From contig JAKLKR010000021.1 in assembly GCA_023150565.1 (NCBI GenBank), forward strand, positions 4,541-39,858: a stretch of DNA of 35,318 bases, written 5' to 3'. The translations under genes and the position numbers were made by a program. The stretch's first letter is position 1, and every line of letters begins with the position of its first letter. Below, one piece after another: positions 17,922 through 24,989 of the stretch. This DNA is from Planctomycetota bacterium (GTDB lineage Bacteria > Planctomycetota > UBA11346). The notes beneath the pieces are model-generated. The model had not been told where the DNA came from. It ran no database searches and saw only the letters and a list, made by a program, of their open reading frames with translations.

Positions 17922-18688
17922 GGCTTGGGTTCCTGCGCCGGCGCCGACGCCAGGGCGTCGGCGGCAGCCTTGGCCGCCGCCTCGGCCTTGGCCTTGTCGG
18001 CGGCGGCCTTGGCGGCGGCGGCCTGGGCCTCCTTGGCCTTCTTCAGCTCCTCGCGCCTGGCATCGACCTGCTTCACCTCGTCGGCGGTGTAGTAGCCGAC
18101 CCCGAACTTGGCGATGATGGCGGTGCCGCGCGGATCCTCGATGCGGTCGAGGAAGGCGCGGTCCTCGGCGCCCACCTCGCCCGGCTTCAGCGAGGAGACG
18201 CGCAGCAGGCGGTCGACCTCGGCCCCCTCGAGGCGGACGTCGAGCTGGTCCGGACGCTGGGTGAACAGGAACCGCTGGCCGCGCTGGTTGACGGTGTTGA
18301 CCGGATCCAGCTCGAAGCCGCCCTGCATGGTCAGGCAGTCGGTCGGGCAGGCGCGGGTGCACAGGCCACAATAGATGCACTTGGTCAGGTCGATGTCGAA
18401 GCGGCTGGTGCGGAACTTGTTCTCTTCGTTGCGCTCGCCCTCGATCACGAAGCAGTCGACCGGGCAGGCCTTGGCGCACAGCTTGCACGTGATGCAGTTG
18501 CTGACGTTGTTGAACAGGTGGCCGCGGAAGGCGGCGGGCATCGCCTGCTTCTGCGCCGGGTATTCCAGGGTCATGGCCCCGGTCGCCTTGCCGCTCCAGT
18601 TCTCGTAGGCGAAACGCGCGGTCGACCCCATGCCGACCACGAAGCTCTCGACCCCCTCAACGATGTCGCGCACCCAGGCGAGCAGCAT
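17918..18688 (-). CDS. nuoI: NADH-quinone oxidoreductase subunit I, with Ala/Lys-rich tail
   Basis: A 256-residue peripheral subunit carrying two [4Fe-4S] clusters (N6a/N6b): CITCKLCAKACP (C65, 68, 71, 75) and CIYCGLCTRACP (C104, 107, 110, 114). These clusters pass electrons on toward NuoB. Typical NuoI is 160-200 residues. Here the conserved part ends near residue 200, and about 50 residues of Ala, Lys and Glu follow, predicted as a helical, coiled-coil-like tail ending APAQEPKP. The start follows the nuoH stop by one base. Confidence 0.94.
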   Translation of the reverse strand: MLLAWVRDIVEGVESFVVGMGSTARFAYENWSGKATGAMTLEYPAQKQAMPAAFRGHLFNNVSNCITCKLCAKACPVDCFVIEGERNEENKFRTSRFDIDLTKCIYCGLCTRACPTDCLTMQGGFELDPVNTVNQRGQRFLFTQRPDQLDVRLEGAEVDRLLRVSSLKPGEVGAEDRAFLDRIEDPRGTAIIAKFGVGYYTADEVKQVDARREELKKAKEAQAAAAKAAADKAKAEAAAKAAADALASAPAQEPKP

Positions 18689-18689
18689 G

Positions 18690-20102
18690 TCAGGCCTTCC
18701 TCGCCGGGGCGGTGGTCAGGCGGCGCAGGGCCGCGGGCATGGGCGGACCGCTGCGCTTGGCCGCCACCACCAGGGCGATGATGGCGCCGCCGGCAAGCAG
18801 CCAGGACAGCGCCCAGGCGATCAGCGGCAGCTGGGCCGAGGGCGCAGACAGCAGCCGGCCATAGGCCACCTGCTCGATGCGCGCACCCAGCAGCATGGTC
18901 AGGGCCAGGCCGAACAGGCACACCAGCGCCAGCGGCACCAGCTTGAGCCAGGCCAGGCGCATCACCTGGTCGATGCGGAAGCGCGGCAGGGTCCAGCGGA
19001 TCCACATCATCACCCAGATCGCCACCAGGCACTTGGCGGTCATGATAGCCACATGGATGACGGTCTCGGCCAGGGGTGGCAGCGAAAGGATCCACTGTTC
19101 CCCCACCGGCGACTGGTAGCCGCCCAGGAACAGCACCGCGAACAGGGCGCCGATGAGGAAGGTCTCGGTGTACTCCGCCATCGCGAACATGCCCCAGCGC
19201 AGGCCGCTCATCTCGGTGTTGAAGCCGCTCACCAGTTCGGACTCCGCCTCGGCAGTGTCGAACGGGGTGCGCTGGCATTCGGCGATGGCAGCCAGGTAGA
19301 AGGTGCCGGCGAGGATGACCATGAACGGGCTCTGGATCAGGTTCCAGCCCAGGAACGAGAGCACGCCGGGGTGGTACTGGGCGGCCACCATCTGCTGCAG
19401 CGACAGGGTGCCGCACCACATCGCCACCGCCGCCATGCACAGGCCGACCGGGATCTCGTAGGACACGATCTGGGCCACCGCGCGCATGCCGCCGAGCATC
19501 GTCCACTTGTTGTTGGAGCCCCAGCCGGCGAGCAGGATGGCGACCGCGGTCAGACCGCCGGCGGCGGCGACCCACACCAGCCCGATGGACAGGTCGGCGC
19601 CGACCAGGTGCTGCGACCACGGCACCACCACGAAGGGCAGGAAGGCGCCGGCGATGGCCAGGTAGGGCGCGGCGCGGAACAGCCAGCCGTCGACGCCGGA
19701 AGGGACCAGGTCCTCCTTGCCGATCATCTTGACCCCGTCGGCGGCCAGCTGGGCCACGCCGGTGCGGGTGAGGAGGCGGTCGAGCAGCGCCACCGGGCCG
19801 AAGGCCACCAGACGTTCGGCCAGGCGGTTGCACTCGGCCTTGGCCTTCCAGGGCAGCGCCAGGTTCACGGTCAGGCGCAGGATGCCGACGATGCCGGTGG
19901 TGCTGGGGCCGATGCGGCGCTGCATCGCGGCCGCGATCTTGCGCTCGAAGATCTGGCCCAGGCCGGCGATCGGCAGCACCACGGCGAACAGCGGCACGGC
20001 ATAGAACACCACCCCGGCCAGCACCAGCCCCAGCCAGCCGGGCAGGCCACAGGAGCTGAACCAGGCGGCGGTGGCCAGGAAGGATTGGTGGAAGCCGTTC
20101 AC
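18690..20102 (-). CDS. nuoH: NADH-quinone oxidoreductase subunit H, with large insertion
   Basis: A 470-residue membrane subunit that forms most of the quinone chamber. Recognisable conserved parts are FERKIAAAMQRRIGPSTTG, ADGVKMIGKEDLVP, AGWGSNNKWTMLGGMRA, EIPVGLCM and TPFDTAEAESELVSGFNTE. E. coli NuoH is 325 residues. Here about 45 residues (71-114) are inserted between the IGP motif and the VKMIGKED helix, and the N- and C-termini are also longer. Translation starts at a GTG overlapping the nuoD stop by 4 bases. Confidence 0.94.
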   Translation of the reverse strand: MNGFHQSFLATAAWFSSCGLPGWLGLVLAGVVFYAVPLFAVVLPIAGLGQIFERKIAAAMQRRIGPSTTGIVGILRLTVNLALPWKAKAECNRLAERLVAFGPVALLDRLLTRTGVAQLAADGVKMIGKEDLVPSGVDGWLFRAAPYLAIAGAFLPFVVVPWSQHLVGADLSIGLVWVAAAGGLTAVAILLAGWGSNNKWTMLGGMRAVAQIVSYEIPVGLCMAAVAMWCGTLSLQQMVAAQYHPGVLSFLGWNLIQSPFMVILAGTFYLAAIAECQRTPFDTAEAESELVSGFNTEMSGLRWGMFAMAEYTETFLIGALFAVLFLGGYQSPVGEQWILSLPPLAETVIHVAIMTAKCLVAIWVMMWIRWTLPRFRIDQVMRLAWLKLVPLALVCLFGLALTMLLGARIEQVAYGRLLSAPSAQLPLIAWALSWLLAGGAIIALVVAAKRSGPPMPAALRRLTTAPARKA

Positions 20103-21286
20103 CGGTCGATCTCCGGCACCACGATGTCGAACGAGCCGATCACCGCCACCACGTCGCTGATCATCAGCCCGGGCACCAGCTTCTCGAAGATGCTCATGGC
20201 GGTGAACGAGCCGGTGCGGATCTTGATCCGGTAGGGCTTGCGTGAACCGTCGCTGACCACGTGGTAGCCGGTCTCGCCGCGGGGGTTTTCGACCCGGCAG
20301 TAGACCTCGCCGCGCGGTGGCTTGCGCAACTGCTTGTTGGCGTCGACCTGCCAGCCGCCCACCGGATCGTCGGCCTTGGCGGCGGACTTGGGCATCTGCT
20401 CCAAGCACTGGCGCACGATGCGGACCGACTCCAGGATCTCGATGCAGCGCAGCACGAAGCGGTCGTAACTGTCGCCCACCCGCCCGCGGGCGCCCGCAAA
20501 GGCGCCGCCCACCGGCACCTCGAACTGCACCCGGCTGTAGAAGCCATAGGGCTCGTCGCGGCGCAGGTCGAAGTCGACGCCGGAGGCGCGCAGGTTGGGC
20601 CCCACCAAGCCATAGCTGACCGCGTCGGCGGCGCTCACCGCCGCCACCCCGGCGAGGCGACCCTTGAAGATGCTGTTGGCGGTGATGAGGCGGTTGAAGC
20701 GCACCATCTCGCGTTCGCAGGTGTCGCAGAAGGCGAGGATCTCGGCCTCGGCTCCGGCGTGCAGGTCGGCCGCCACCCCGCCGATGGTGATGTAGTTGTA
20801 GGTCAGGCGCGCGCCGCAGGTCTTCTCGAAGATGTCGTTCACCAGTTCGCGCAGGCCGATGCCGTGCAGGAACGGGGTGAAGGCGCCCATGTCCATCGCG
20901 AACGCGCCCACCGCCACCAGGTGCGAGGAGATGCGGTTCAGTTCGGCGAAGAGGATGCGCAGCCATTCCGCGCGCTCGGGGATCTTGACCTCGGACCCGG
21001 CCACGCTGCCCAGCAGCTGCTCCACCGCCAGGCAGTAGGCGTGGTTGGAGTTCATCGCGCAGACGTAGTCGACGCGGTCGGTGTAGGGGACGAACTGCGG
21101 ATATTCCAGGAATTCGCCGATCTTCTCGATCGAGCGGTGCAGGTAGCCGAGGTCCGGCCGGCAGCTCACCACCACCTCGCCATCGACCTCCAGCACCAGA
21201 CGCAGCACGCCGTGGGTGGACGGATGGTGGGGACCCATGTTGAGGGTCATCAGATCGCCATCGACGGTGTAGGCCTCGACGGTCAT
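20099..21286 (-). CDS. nuoD: NADH-quinone oxidoreductase subunit D
   Basis: A 395-residue 49-kDa-type subunit related to the NiFe hydrogenase large subunit. The motif NMGPHHPSTHGVLRL holds the histidine of the quinone site, followed by GYLHRSIEKIGE and NRISSHLVAVG. The C-terminus VVPEIDR matches the family ending. It is not fused to NuoC, unlike in E. coli. The ATG overlaps the nuoC stop by 4 bases. It sits in the cytoplasmic arm at the quinone junction. Confidence 0.96.
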   Translation of the reverse strand: MTVEAYTVDGDLMTLNMGPHHPSTHGVLRLVLEVDGEVVVSCRPDLGYLHRSIEKIGEFLEYPQFVPYTDRVDYVCAMNSNHAYCLAVEQLLGSVAGSEVKIPERAEWLRILFAELNRISSHLVAVGAFAMDMGAFTPFLHGIGLRELVNDIFEKTCGARLTYNYITIGGVAADLHAGAEAEILAFCDTCEREMVRFNRLITANSIFKGRLAGVAAVSAADAVSYGLVGPNLRASGVDFDLRRDEPYGFYSRVQFEVPVGGAFAGARGRVGDSYDRFVLRCIEILESVRIVRQCLEQMPKSAAKADDPVGGWQVDANKQLRKPPRGEVYCRVENPRGETGYHVVSDGSRKPYRIKIRTGSFTAMSIFEKLVPGLMISDVVAVIGSFDIVVPEIDR

Positions 21287-21909
21287 GGCGCGTTGCCGGC
21301 GTAGGGGCCGTCCTCGAAGCGCTGGCCGGCGCGGCGCAGCTCCACCCCGTTGTAGCGGGTGGGATAGACGTAGTCCTTGCGCAGCGGATGGCCGGTCCAG
21401 TCCTCCGGGGTCATGATCCGGCGCAGGTCGTGGTGGCCGGCGAAACCAACCCCGAGCAGGTCGAAGATCTCGCGCTCGAAATAGCCGGCCACGCCCCACA
21501 CCGATTCCACGCTCGGCACCACCCCGGCGTTGCGGTCGACCAGCACCTTGACCATCAGGCGGTGGCGATGCACCAGGCTGTGCAGCAGGTAGACGCAGGC
21601 CAGGCTGGGCTCGACCGGTTTGATCGGTTCGGCGGGCTTGGGCGGAACCGGCGCGGCACCCGGCTTGGGCGGCGGCACCGGCTTGGCCGGCGGCAGGTTG
21701 AAGGTGGCGAGGTCGACCCCGGACAGGCACATCAGGCTGTCGTAGGCCAAACGCGGGTCATCCTTGAGGAAGCGCGCCAGGTCGAGGAAGCCGTCGGCCG
21801 GCGCCTTGAGCCAAGGCTGGGCGTTCTCGCTGCGCTCCAGGGTCACGGCCGGGAAGCGTTCCACCACCAGGGCGTGGATCTGCGCCGCATCCAGAGGCTG
21901 GCGGCTCAT
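21283..21909 (-). CDS. nuoC: NADH-quinone oxidoreductase subunit C, with Pro-rich insertion
   Basis: A 208-residue 30-kDa-type subunit. The hallmark region reads FEREIFDLLGVGFAGHHDLR followed by DWTGHPLRKDY. Between CLSGVDLATFN and LACVYLLHS lies an unusual stretch of about 32 residues (71-102) built from Pro, Lys and Ala, which breaks the usual alpha/beta fold at a loop. The start is the ATG at 21909, overlapping the nuoB stop; an upstream start would extend into nuoB without conservation. Confidence 0.94.
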   Translation of the reverse strand: MSRQPLDAAQIHALVVERFPAVTLERSENAQPWLKAPADGFLDLARFLKDDPRLAYDSLMCLSGVDLATFNLPPAKPVPPPKPGAAPVPPKPAEPIKPVEPSLACVYLLHSLVHRHRLMVKVLVDRNAGVVPSVESVWGVAGYFEREIFDLLGVGFAGHHDLRRIMTPEDWTGHPLRKDYVYPTRYNGVELRRAGQRFEDGPYAGNAP

Positions 21910-22493
21910 CCCTGACCCTCGGGACGCTGGGGCTTGAAGCCCTGGTCGCCGCACACGGGCGCGGGCGAGGCGCTGGCGATCACCACCGGATCACGGTCGC
22001 GGATGCCGAGGGCGCGGAAGCGCCGCACCCGCTCGCGCAGAGCCATGCAGCCGTCGATCAGCGCCTCCGGGCGGGGCGGGCAGCCGGGGATGTAGACGTC
22101 CACCGGCAGGAACTTGTCCATGCCGTTGAGCACCGAATAGCTGTACTTGCTGAAGGGGCCGCCGGCATTGGCGCAGGAGCCCATCGACACCACCCAGCGC
22201 GGCTCGGCCATCTGCTTCCACAGCAGATGGGCACGGCTGGCCATCTTGTGGGTGATGGTGCCGGCGAGGATCATCAGATCGGCCTGGCGCGGGGTCGGGC
22301 GGGGGATCATGCCCAGGCGGTCGGTGTCGAAGCGCGGGCCGCCGGTCTGCATCAGTTCGATGCCGCAGCAGGCGGTGGCGAACAGCAGGTAGAAGAGGCT
22401 GTTCTCCTTGCCCCAGTTGAGGAAGTCGTCGACGCAGGTCAGCGCCAGCTGCTCGCCGTCGCGGTTGCCCGCCTTGCTGCCGCACTCAGCCAT
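21906..22493 (-). CDS. nuoB: NADH-quinone oxidoreductase subunit B
   Basis: A 195-residue subunit holding the terminal [4Fe-4S] cluster N2. Its ligands are visible: the tandem cysteines C42-C43 in FATACCGIELM, C107 in GSCANAGG and C138 in PGCPPRPEAL. It passes electrons to quinone. The start ATG (22493) overlaps the nuoA stop by 8 bases (ATGGCTGA). The C-terminal tail after ALGIRDRD is longer and not conserved. Confidence 0.96.
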   Translation of the reverse strand: MAECGSKAGNRDGEQLALTCVDDFLNWGKENSLFYLLFATACCGIELMQTGGPRFDTDRLGMIPRPTPRQADLMILAGTITHKMASRAHLLWKQMAEPRWVVSMGSCANAGGPFSKYSYSVLNGMDKFLPVDVYIPGCPPRPEALIDGCMALRERVRRFRALGIRDRDPVVIASASPAPVCGDQGFKPQRPEGQG

Positions 22494-22926
22494 GCTTGCT
22501 CTTATCCCAGGCGAAATCGCCCTTGGCAGCGGCGTAGACCAGGCCGAGCAACAGGGTGGCGACGAAGAGGAAGATCTTGAGGAACACCGCCACCCCATGT
22601 CCGGCGGCGATGGCGGGGGCGAACAGCGGCAGGGTCGGCAGCACCAGCACCAGTTCGACGTCGAAGATCAGGAACACGATCGCGACCAGGTAGAAGCGCA
22701 GGTTGAAGCGCTGCCAGGCCGGCCCCACCGGGGTCTCGCCGCATTCGTAGGTCGAGGTCTTGCTCGGGGTGGTGGTGATGCGCCCGACCACCCGGGTGAC
22801 GAACCACACCGCCCACAGGATGCCGGCGACCATGCCGATGGCCAAGGCACCGACCACGGCGATGGCCAGGTAGTCGGAATAGCCGGCGGTGGCTGTGCTG
22901 GCAGCAAGGATGGCGGGATCAGCCAT
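22486..22926 (-). CDS. nuoA: NADH-quinone oxidoreductase subunit A
   Basis: A 146-residue, three-helix membrane subunit. The conserved block TSTYECGETPVGPAWQRFN and FYLVAIVFLIFDVELVLVLP identify NuoA, with the quinone-chamber loop cysteine in YECG. The start is uncertain: ATG at 22926 is chosen, while an in-frame TTG at 22965 would add 13 residues; neither shows a ribosome binding site. It is the first gene of the operon nuoABCDHIJKLMN, which has no nuoE, nuoF or nuoG. Confidence 0.93.
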   Translation of the reverse strand: MADPAILAASTATAGYSDYLAIAVVGALAIGMVAGILWAVWFVTRVVGRITTTPSKTSTYECGETPVGPAWQRFNLRFYLVAIVFLIFDVELVLVLPTLPLFAPAIAAGHGVAVFLKIFLFVATLLLGLVYAAAKGDFAWDKSKHG

Positions 22927-23089
22927 GGCTGGGTCGGGGAATATGCCGAGGGAACGGGGCAGCAAGGTGGGAATTGGTGGTCAATGACGGATTATAATCG
23001 GTTCAAACATGATGGATGATGCCATGACGGCATGATGCATATGCGCCGCACCTGCTTCTACGGCGCGGATCTGTCTCCTTTTGTCATAA

Positions 23090-23103
23090 CGAACATGCGT
23101 TCG
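23090..23103. promoter_or_regulatory. SOS-box-like palindrome CGAAC-N4-GTTCG
   Basis: The sequence CGAACATGCGTTCG has perfect 5-base arms around ATGC. It matches the Gram-positive type LexA site (CGAAC-N4-GTTC) at 13 of 14 positions. It lies about 165 bases upstream of the nuoA start and 240 bases from the ferredoxin start, neither of which is a normal LexA target. It may be a site for another regulator, or chance. Confidence 0.25.
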
Positions 23104-23202
23104 ATACCACAATGTGCATGGCATGCGTCATTCGGCCTTCGATTTCAACATACCGCACATGGCCGTGCCAACCATGGCCATACTTTAATCTTAGTCGGCA
23201 TT

Positions 23203-23217
23203 TGATAATCGCTATCA
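23203..23217. promoter_or_regulatory. Candidate Fur box
   Basis: TGATAATCGCTATCA matches the 7-1-7 Fur consensus TGATAATNATTATCA at 12 of 14 informative positions, with an inverted repeat TGATA/TATCA. It lies between the divergent nuoA and ferredoxin genes, about 40 bases upstream of the likely ferredoxin -35 element, so it could act on either promoter. Iron control of iron-sulfur proteins would make sense. Binding by Fur is inferred only from the match. Confidence 0.5.
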
Positions 23218-23257
23218 TCATGCACGACTGTTAATTCAACTAGGGGCCCATGGTGCA

Positions 23258-23286
23258 TTGGTATAGGGATAACAAGATCCTATTCT
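23258..23286 (+). promoter_or_regulatory. Candidate sigma70-type promoter of the ferredoxin gene
   Basis: TTGGTA at 23258-23263 and TATTCT at 23281-23286 are separated by exactly 17 bases. Each matches the consensus hexamer at 4 of 6 positions, and both lie in the AT-rich spacer. Transcription would start near 23293, leaving a leader of about 50 bases. Confidence 0.4.
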
Positions 23287-23344
23287 CCGCCTTCCCCGCA
23301 AGCCGACTAGGCTGCGGCCATCACCCCTTCCCTATGGAGGCCCC

Positions 23345-23515
23345 ATGCCTGCCAAAGTCGACGAGAACAACTGCACCGGTTGCGAGGCCTGCGTGGCCGC
23401 CTGCCCCACCGGCGTGATCACCATGGACAACGGCAAGGCCAAGATCGGCGCCGACTGCGTCGACTGCGGCGCCTGCGAGAGCGCCTGCCCGAGCGGCGCC
23501 ATCACCATGGCCTGA
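23345..23515 (+). CDS. 2[4Fe-4S] ferredoxin (56 residues)
   Basis: A complete short gene, ATG at 23345 and TGA at 23513-23515, with GGAGG four bases before the start. The protein has the clostridial-type pattern twice: [14 protein letters not shown] (C10, 13, 16, 20) and [14 protein letters not shown] (C38, 41, 44, 48). It should bind two low-potential [4Fe-4S] clusters and act as a soluble electron carrier. It is transcribed away from a complex I operon without the NADH module, so it may be the electron donor; this is inference. A strong terminator follows 24 bases after the stop. Confidence 0.93.
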   Translation: MPAKVDENNCTGCEACVAACPTGVITMDNGKAKIGADCVDCGACESACPSGAITMA

Positions 23516-23539
23516 GCGGACCATCCGGTCTGCTGCCAT

Positions 23540-23574
23540 CGACACCCCGGCCTGCGGCCGGGGTGTCGTCGTTT
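23540..23574 (+). terminator. Intrinsic terminator after the ferredoxin gene
   Basis: CGACACCCCGGCC (23540-23552) pairs perfectly with GGCCGGGGTGTCG (23556-23568) around a TGC loop: a 13-bp GC-rich stem, 24 bases after the ferredoxin stop. The following TCGTTT is only a short T-rich stretch, so termination strength is uncertain. Confidence 0.7.
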
Positions 23575-23575
23575 G

Positions 23576-23723
23576 GTGGCACGGGCCTCCCGACCATGGC
23601 CTTGGGCTGCGCCGCGGCGATGCCAGTGACCATGCCACTCCACGGGCGGGACGCCCGTGCCACGGAAGATCAGGGGCGGGACGCCCGTGCCACGGAAGAT
23701 CAGGGGCGGGACGCCCGTGCCAC
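23576..23723. repeat. REP-like cluster: three direct copies and one inverted copy of a 20-base unit
   Basis: The unit GGGCGGGACGCCCGTGCCAC occurs at 23644-23663, 23674-23693 and 23704-23723, spaced by an identical 10-base linker, giving a 30-base tandem repeat of about 2.7 copies. A reversed copy with 18 of 20 matches is at 23576-23595. Each unit folds on itself; the first has the arms CACGGGCG and CGCCCGTG around GGA (23641-23659). It lies in the gap between the ferredoxin terminator and the end of the AraC gene. The pattern is typical of interspersed extragenic palindromes. Confidence 0.8.
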
Positions 23724-23727
23724 CCGC

Positions 23728-24666
23728 TCAGCGATCGCGCAGCGGGGTATCGTTCAGCGCCCGCCGCAGGTCGTTGAAGTGGGCCGGCGACACCCCCACC
23801 ACACGCCGGAAGGCGAGGGCGAAGGAACGCGGCGAAGGGAAACCGAGCGCAACCGCGGTATCCGCGGGGGTCTCGCCGCTGCCGAGCAGGGCCCGCGCCC
23901 GATCGATGCGCCGTTCCAGCCGCCACCAGTCGGGGGTGCAGGCGAACTGGCGCTGGAAGGCCTGGATGAAGCGCGTCTGCGGCATGCCCGCGGCGCGCGC
24001 CGCTGCCGCCAGCGAGCCGCGATGGGCGAGATCGGCCAGCACCGCCAGGGCCGGCAGCAGGGCGGGATCGGCGACGGTGGCGGCGGGCGCTTCGGCCACC
24101 GCCTGCAGCAGCACCTGGGCCAGGCACACGCGCAGGCGCGCCGCCGCCAGCCCACGCATGGGGGCGAGCAGCACCCGTTCGAGGTCGCCGAACACCCCCT
24201 CCATCGCCGCCGGCGCCTTCCACACCTGATCGGCCCGGCGACGTAGCGCGGTTGCCAGCCGTTCGCGCTCGGCGGCAGCGAAGGGGCTGCCGGCGACCCC
24301 GGCCTCGGGGTCGATCTGGATCCACAGCAGGTGGGCGGGCGGCACGATGCCGTCCCGGGCGCGATGGATGCGCCCGCTCGTGGTCAGGCAGAACCATCCC
24401 GCCGGCACCGTGAGCACCCGGCCATCCTCGGGCAGTTCCACCACCATGCGCCCGCGTCGGACGTAGTGCAGCTCCCAGGCGCGGTGGCGGTGGGTGGGCA
24501 GCCACAGCGCGTTCTCGGCCAGGTGCAGACCCCCGGACGGCACCAGGGGCATGCTGTCACCGGGAGCGAAATCACGCCGCACCCCCCGCACGGGCGGCAT
24601 CCAGGCCGGTGCGTTGGCGGCTTCACGCCGATTGGTGATGACTGCGGTATGGACCGACACCGGCAT
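23728..24666 (-). CDS. AraC-family transcriptional regulator
   Basis: A 312-residue protein with an N-terminal cupin-like sensor domain (about residues 40-135; HRHRAWELHYVRRGRMVVELP) and a C-terminal double helix-turn-helix AraC domain (about 210-305). The C-terminal signature reads DTAVALGFPSPRSFALAFRRVVGVSP followed by AHF. Such proteins sense a small ligand and activate or repress nearby genes; the ligand is unknown. The start is uncertain: GGGGGAGG directly abuts the ATG at 24666, and internal ATGs exist at residues 23 and 39. It lies downstream of the acyl carrier gene on the same strand with an 83-base gap, so it could be co-transcribed with it. Confidence 0.9.
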   Translation of the reverse strand: MPVSVHTAVITNRREAANAPAWMPPVRGVRRDFAPGDSMPLVPSGGLHLAENALWLPTHRHRAWELHYVRRGRMVVELPEDGRVLTVPAGWFCLTTSGRIHRARDGIVPPAHLLWIQIDPEAGVAGSPFAAAERERLATALRRRADQVWKAPAAMEGVFGDLERVLLAPMRGLAAARLRVCLAQVLLQAVAEAPAATVADPALLPALAVLADLAHRGSLAAAARAAGMPQTRFIQAFQRQFACTPDWWRLERRIDRARALLGSGETPADTAVALGFPSPRSFALAFRRVVGVSPAHFNDLRRALNDTPLRDR

Positions 24667-24749
24667 CCTCCCCCGTGGGCGCAGGATAGCGGGCGGGCTG
24701 GGCGCGGGGAAGGGTCAGCCGCAAGCCCCTGGCTCCGGTGCCCCCACCC

Positions 24750-24989
24750 CTACCTGCCGGCCAGATGGCAAGCCAGGGCACGCGGGGTGGGGTGGTCGAA
24801 GAGCAGACCGGGATCCACCGGCCGCCCCAGGGTTTCCTCCAGTTCGGCGGCCAGGGTCATGGCATCGAGGCTGTCGATGCCCAACTCGTTGAACGGCAGC
24901 TCCGGCGACAGCTCCGTCGGCGGACAGCGGCGCCGGCCGGCGATGAAGCGGAGCATCGCCTGCTCCAGGTCCTGGGTGGCCATGGTCAT
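24750..24989 (-). CDS. Acyl carrier protein
   Basis: A 79-residue protein with the phosphopantetheine attachment motif FNELGIDSLDAMTLAAELEE (serine in GIDSLD, about residue 40) and the typical four-helix pattern ending FDHPTPRALACHL. It would carry acyl chains as thioesters after loading. The ATG overlaps the upstream 77-residue gene (ATGA), with GGAGGAAGG just before it. It is the last gene of the ligase - small protein - carrier cassette, so its likely partner is the acyl-AMP ligase. The FDHPTPRALA ending resembles carrier domains of polyketide or peptide synthetases more than the fatty-acid AcpP. Confidence 0.92.
   Translation of the reverse strand: MTMATQDLEQAMLRFIAGRRRCPPTELSPELPFNELGIDSLDAMTLAAELEETLGRPVDPGLLFDHPTPRALACHLAGR

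Larger units (their letters stand above)
22927..23344. other. AT-rich divergent intergenic region between nuoA and the ferredoxin gene
   Basis: About 418 bases without a convincing gene. By eye it is close to half AT from 22980 to 23290, against about 30% in the genes on either side. It contains a Fur-box candidate (23203-23217), a promoter candidate for the ferredoxin (23258-23286), a CGAAC-N4-GTTCG palindrome (23090-23103), a perfect TATAAT in minus orientation at 22991-22996 that could serve nuoA but lacks a good -35, and several short inverted repeats such as ATGGCC/GGCCAT (23159-23181). I see no supported small ORF or RNA gene. Confidence 0.6.

Noticed and set aside
23009..23035. Tiny reading frame in the nuoA-ferredoxin spacer (ATG at 23009)
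   Set aside because: It encodes only eight residues and has no ribosome binding site.
23155..23172. Sigma54-type promoter on the minus strand (TTGGCAC with a downstream GC)
   Set aside because: The GG and GC elements are 11 bases apart and not the required 10, and the TTGC part is not conserved.
23644..23723. Possible CRISPR array (30-base periodic repeat)
   Set aside because: The spacers are an identical 10-base linker, the repeats are tandem and self-complementary, and no cas gene is nearby; a REP-like tandem fits better.
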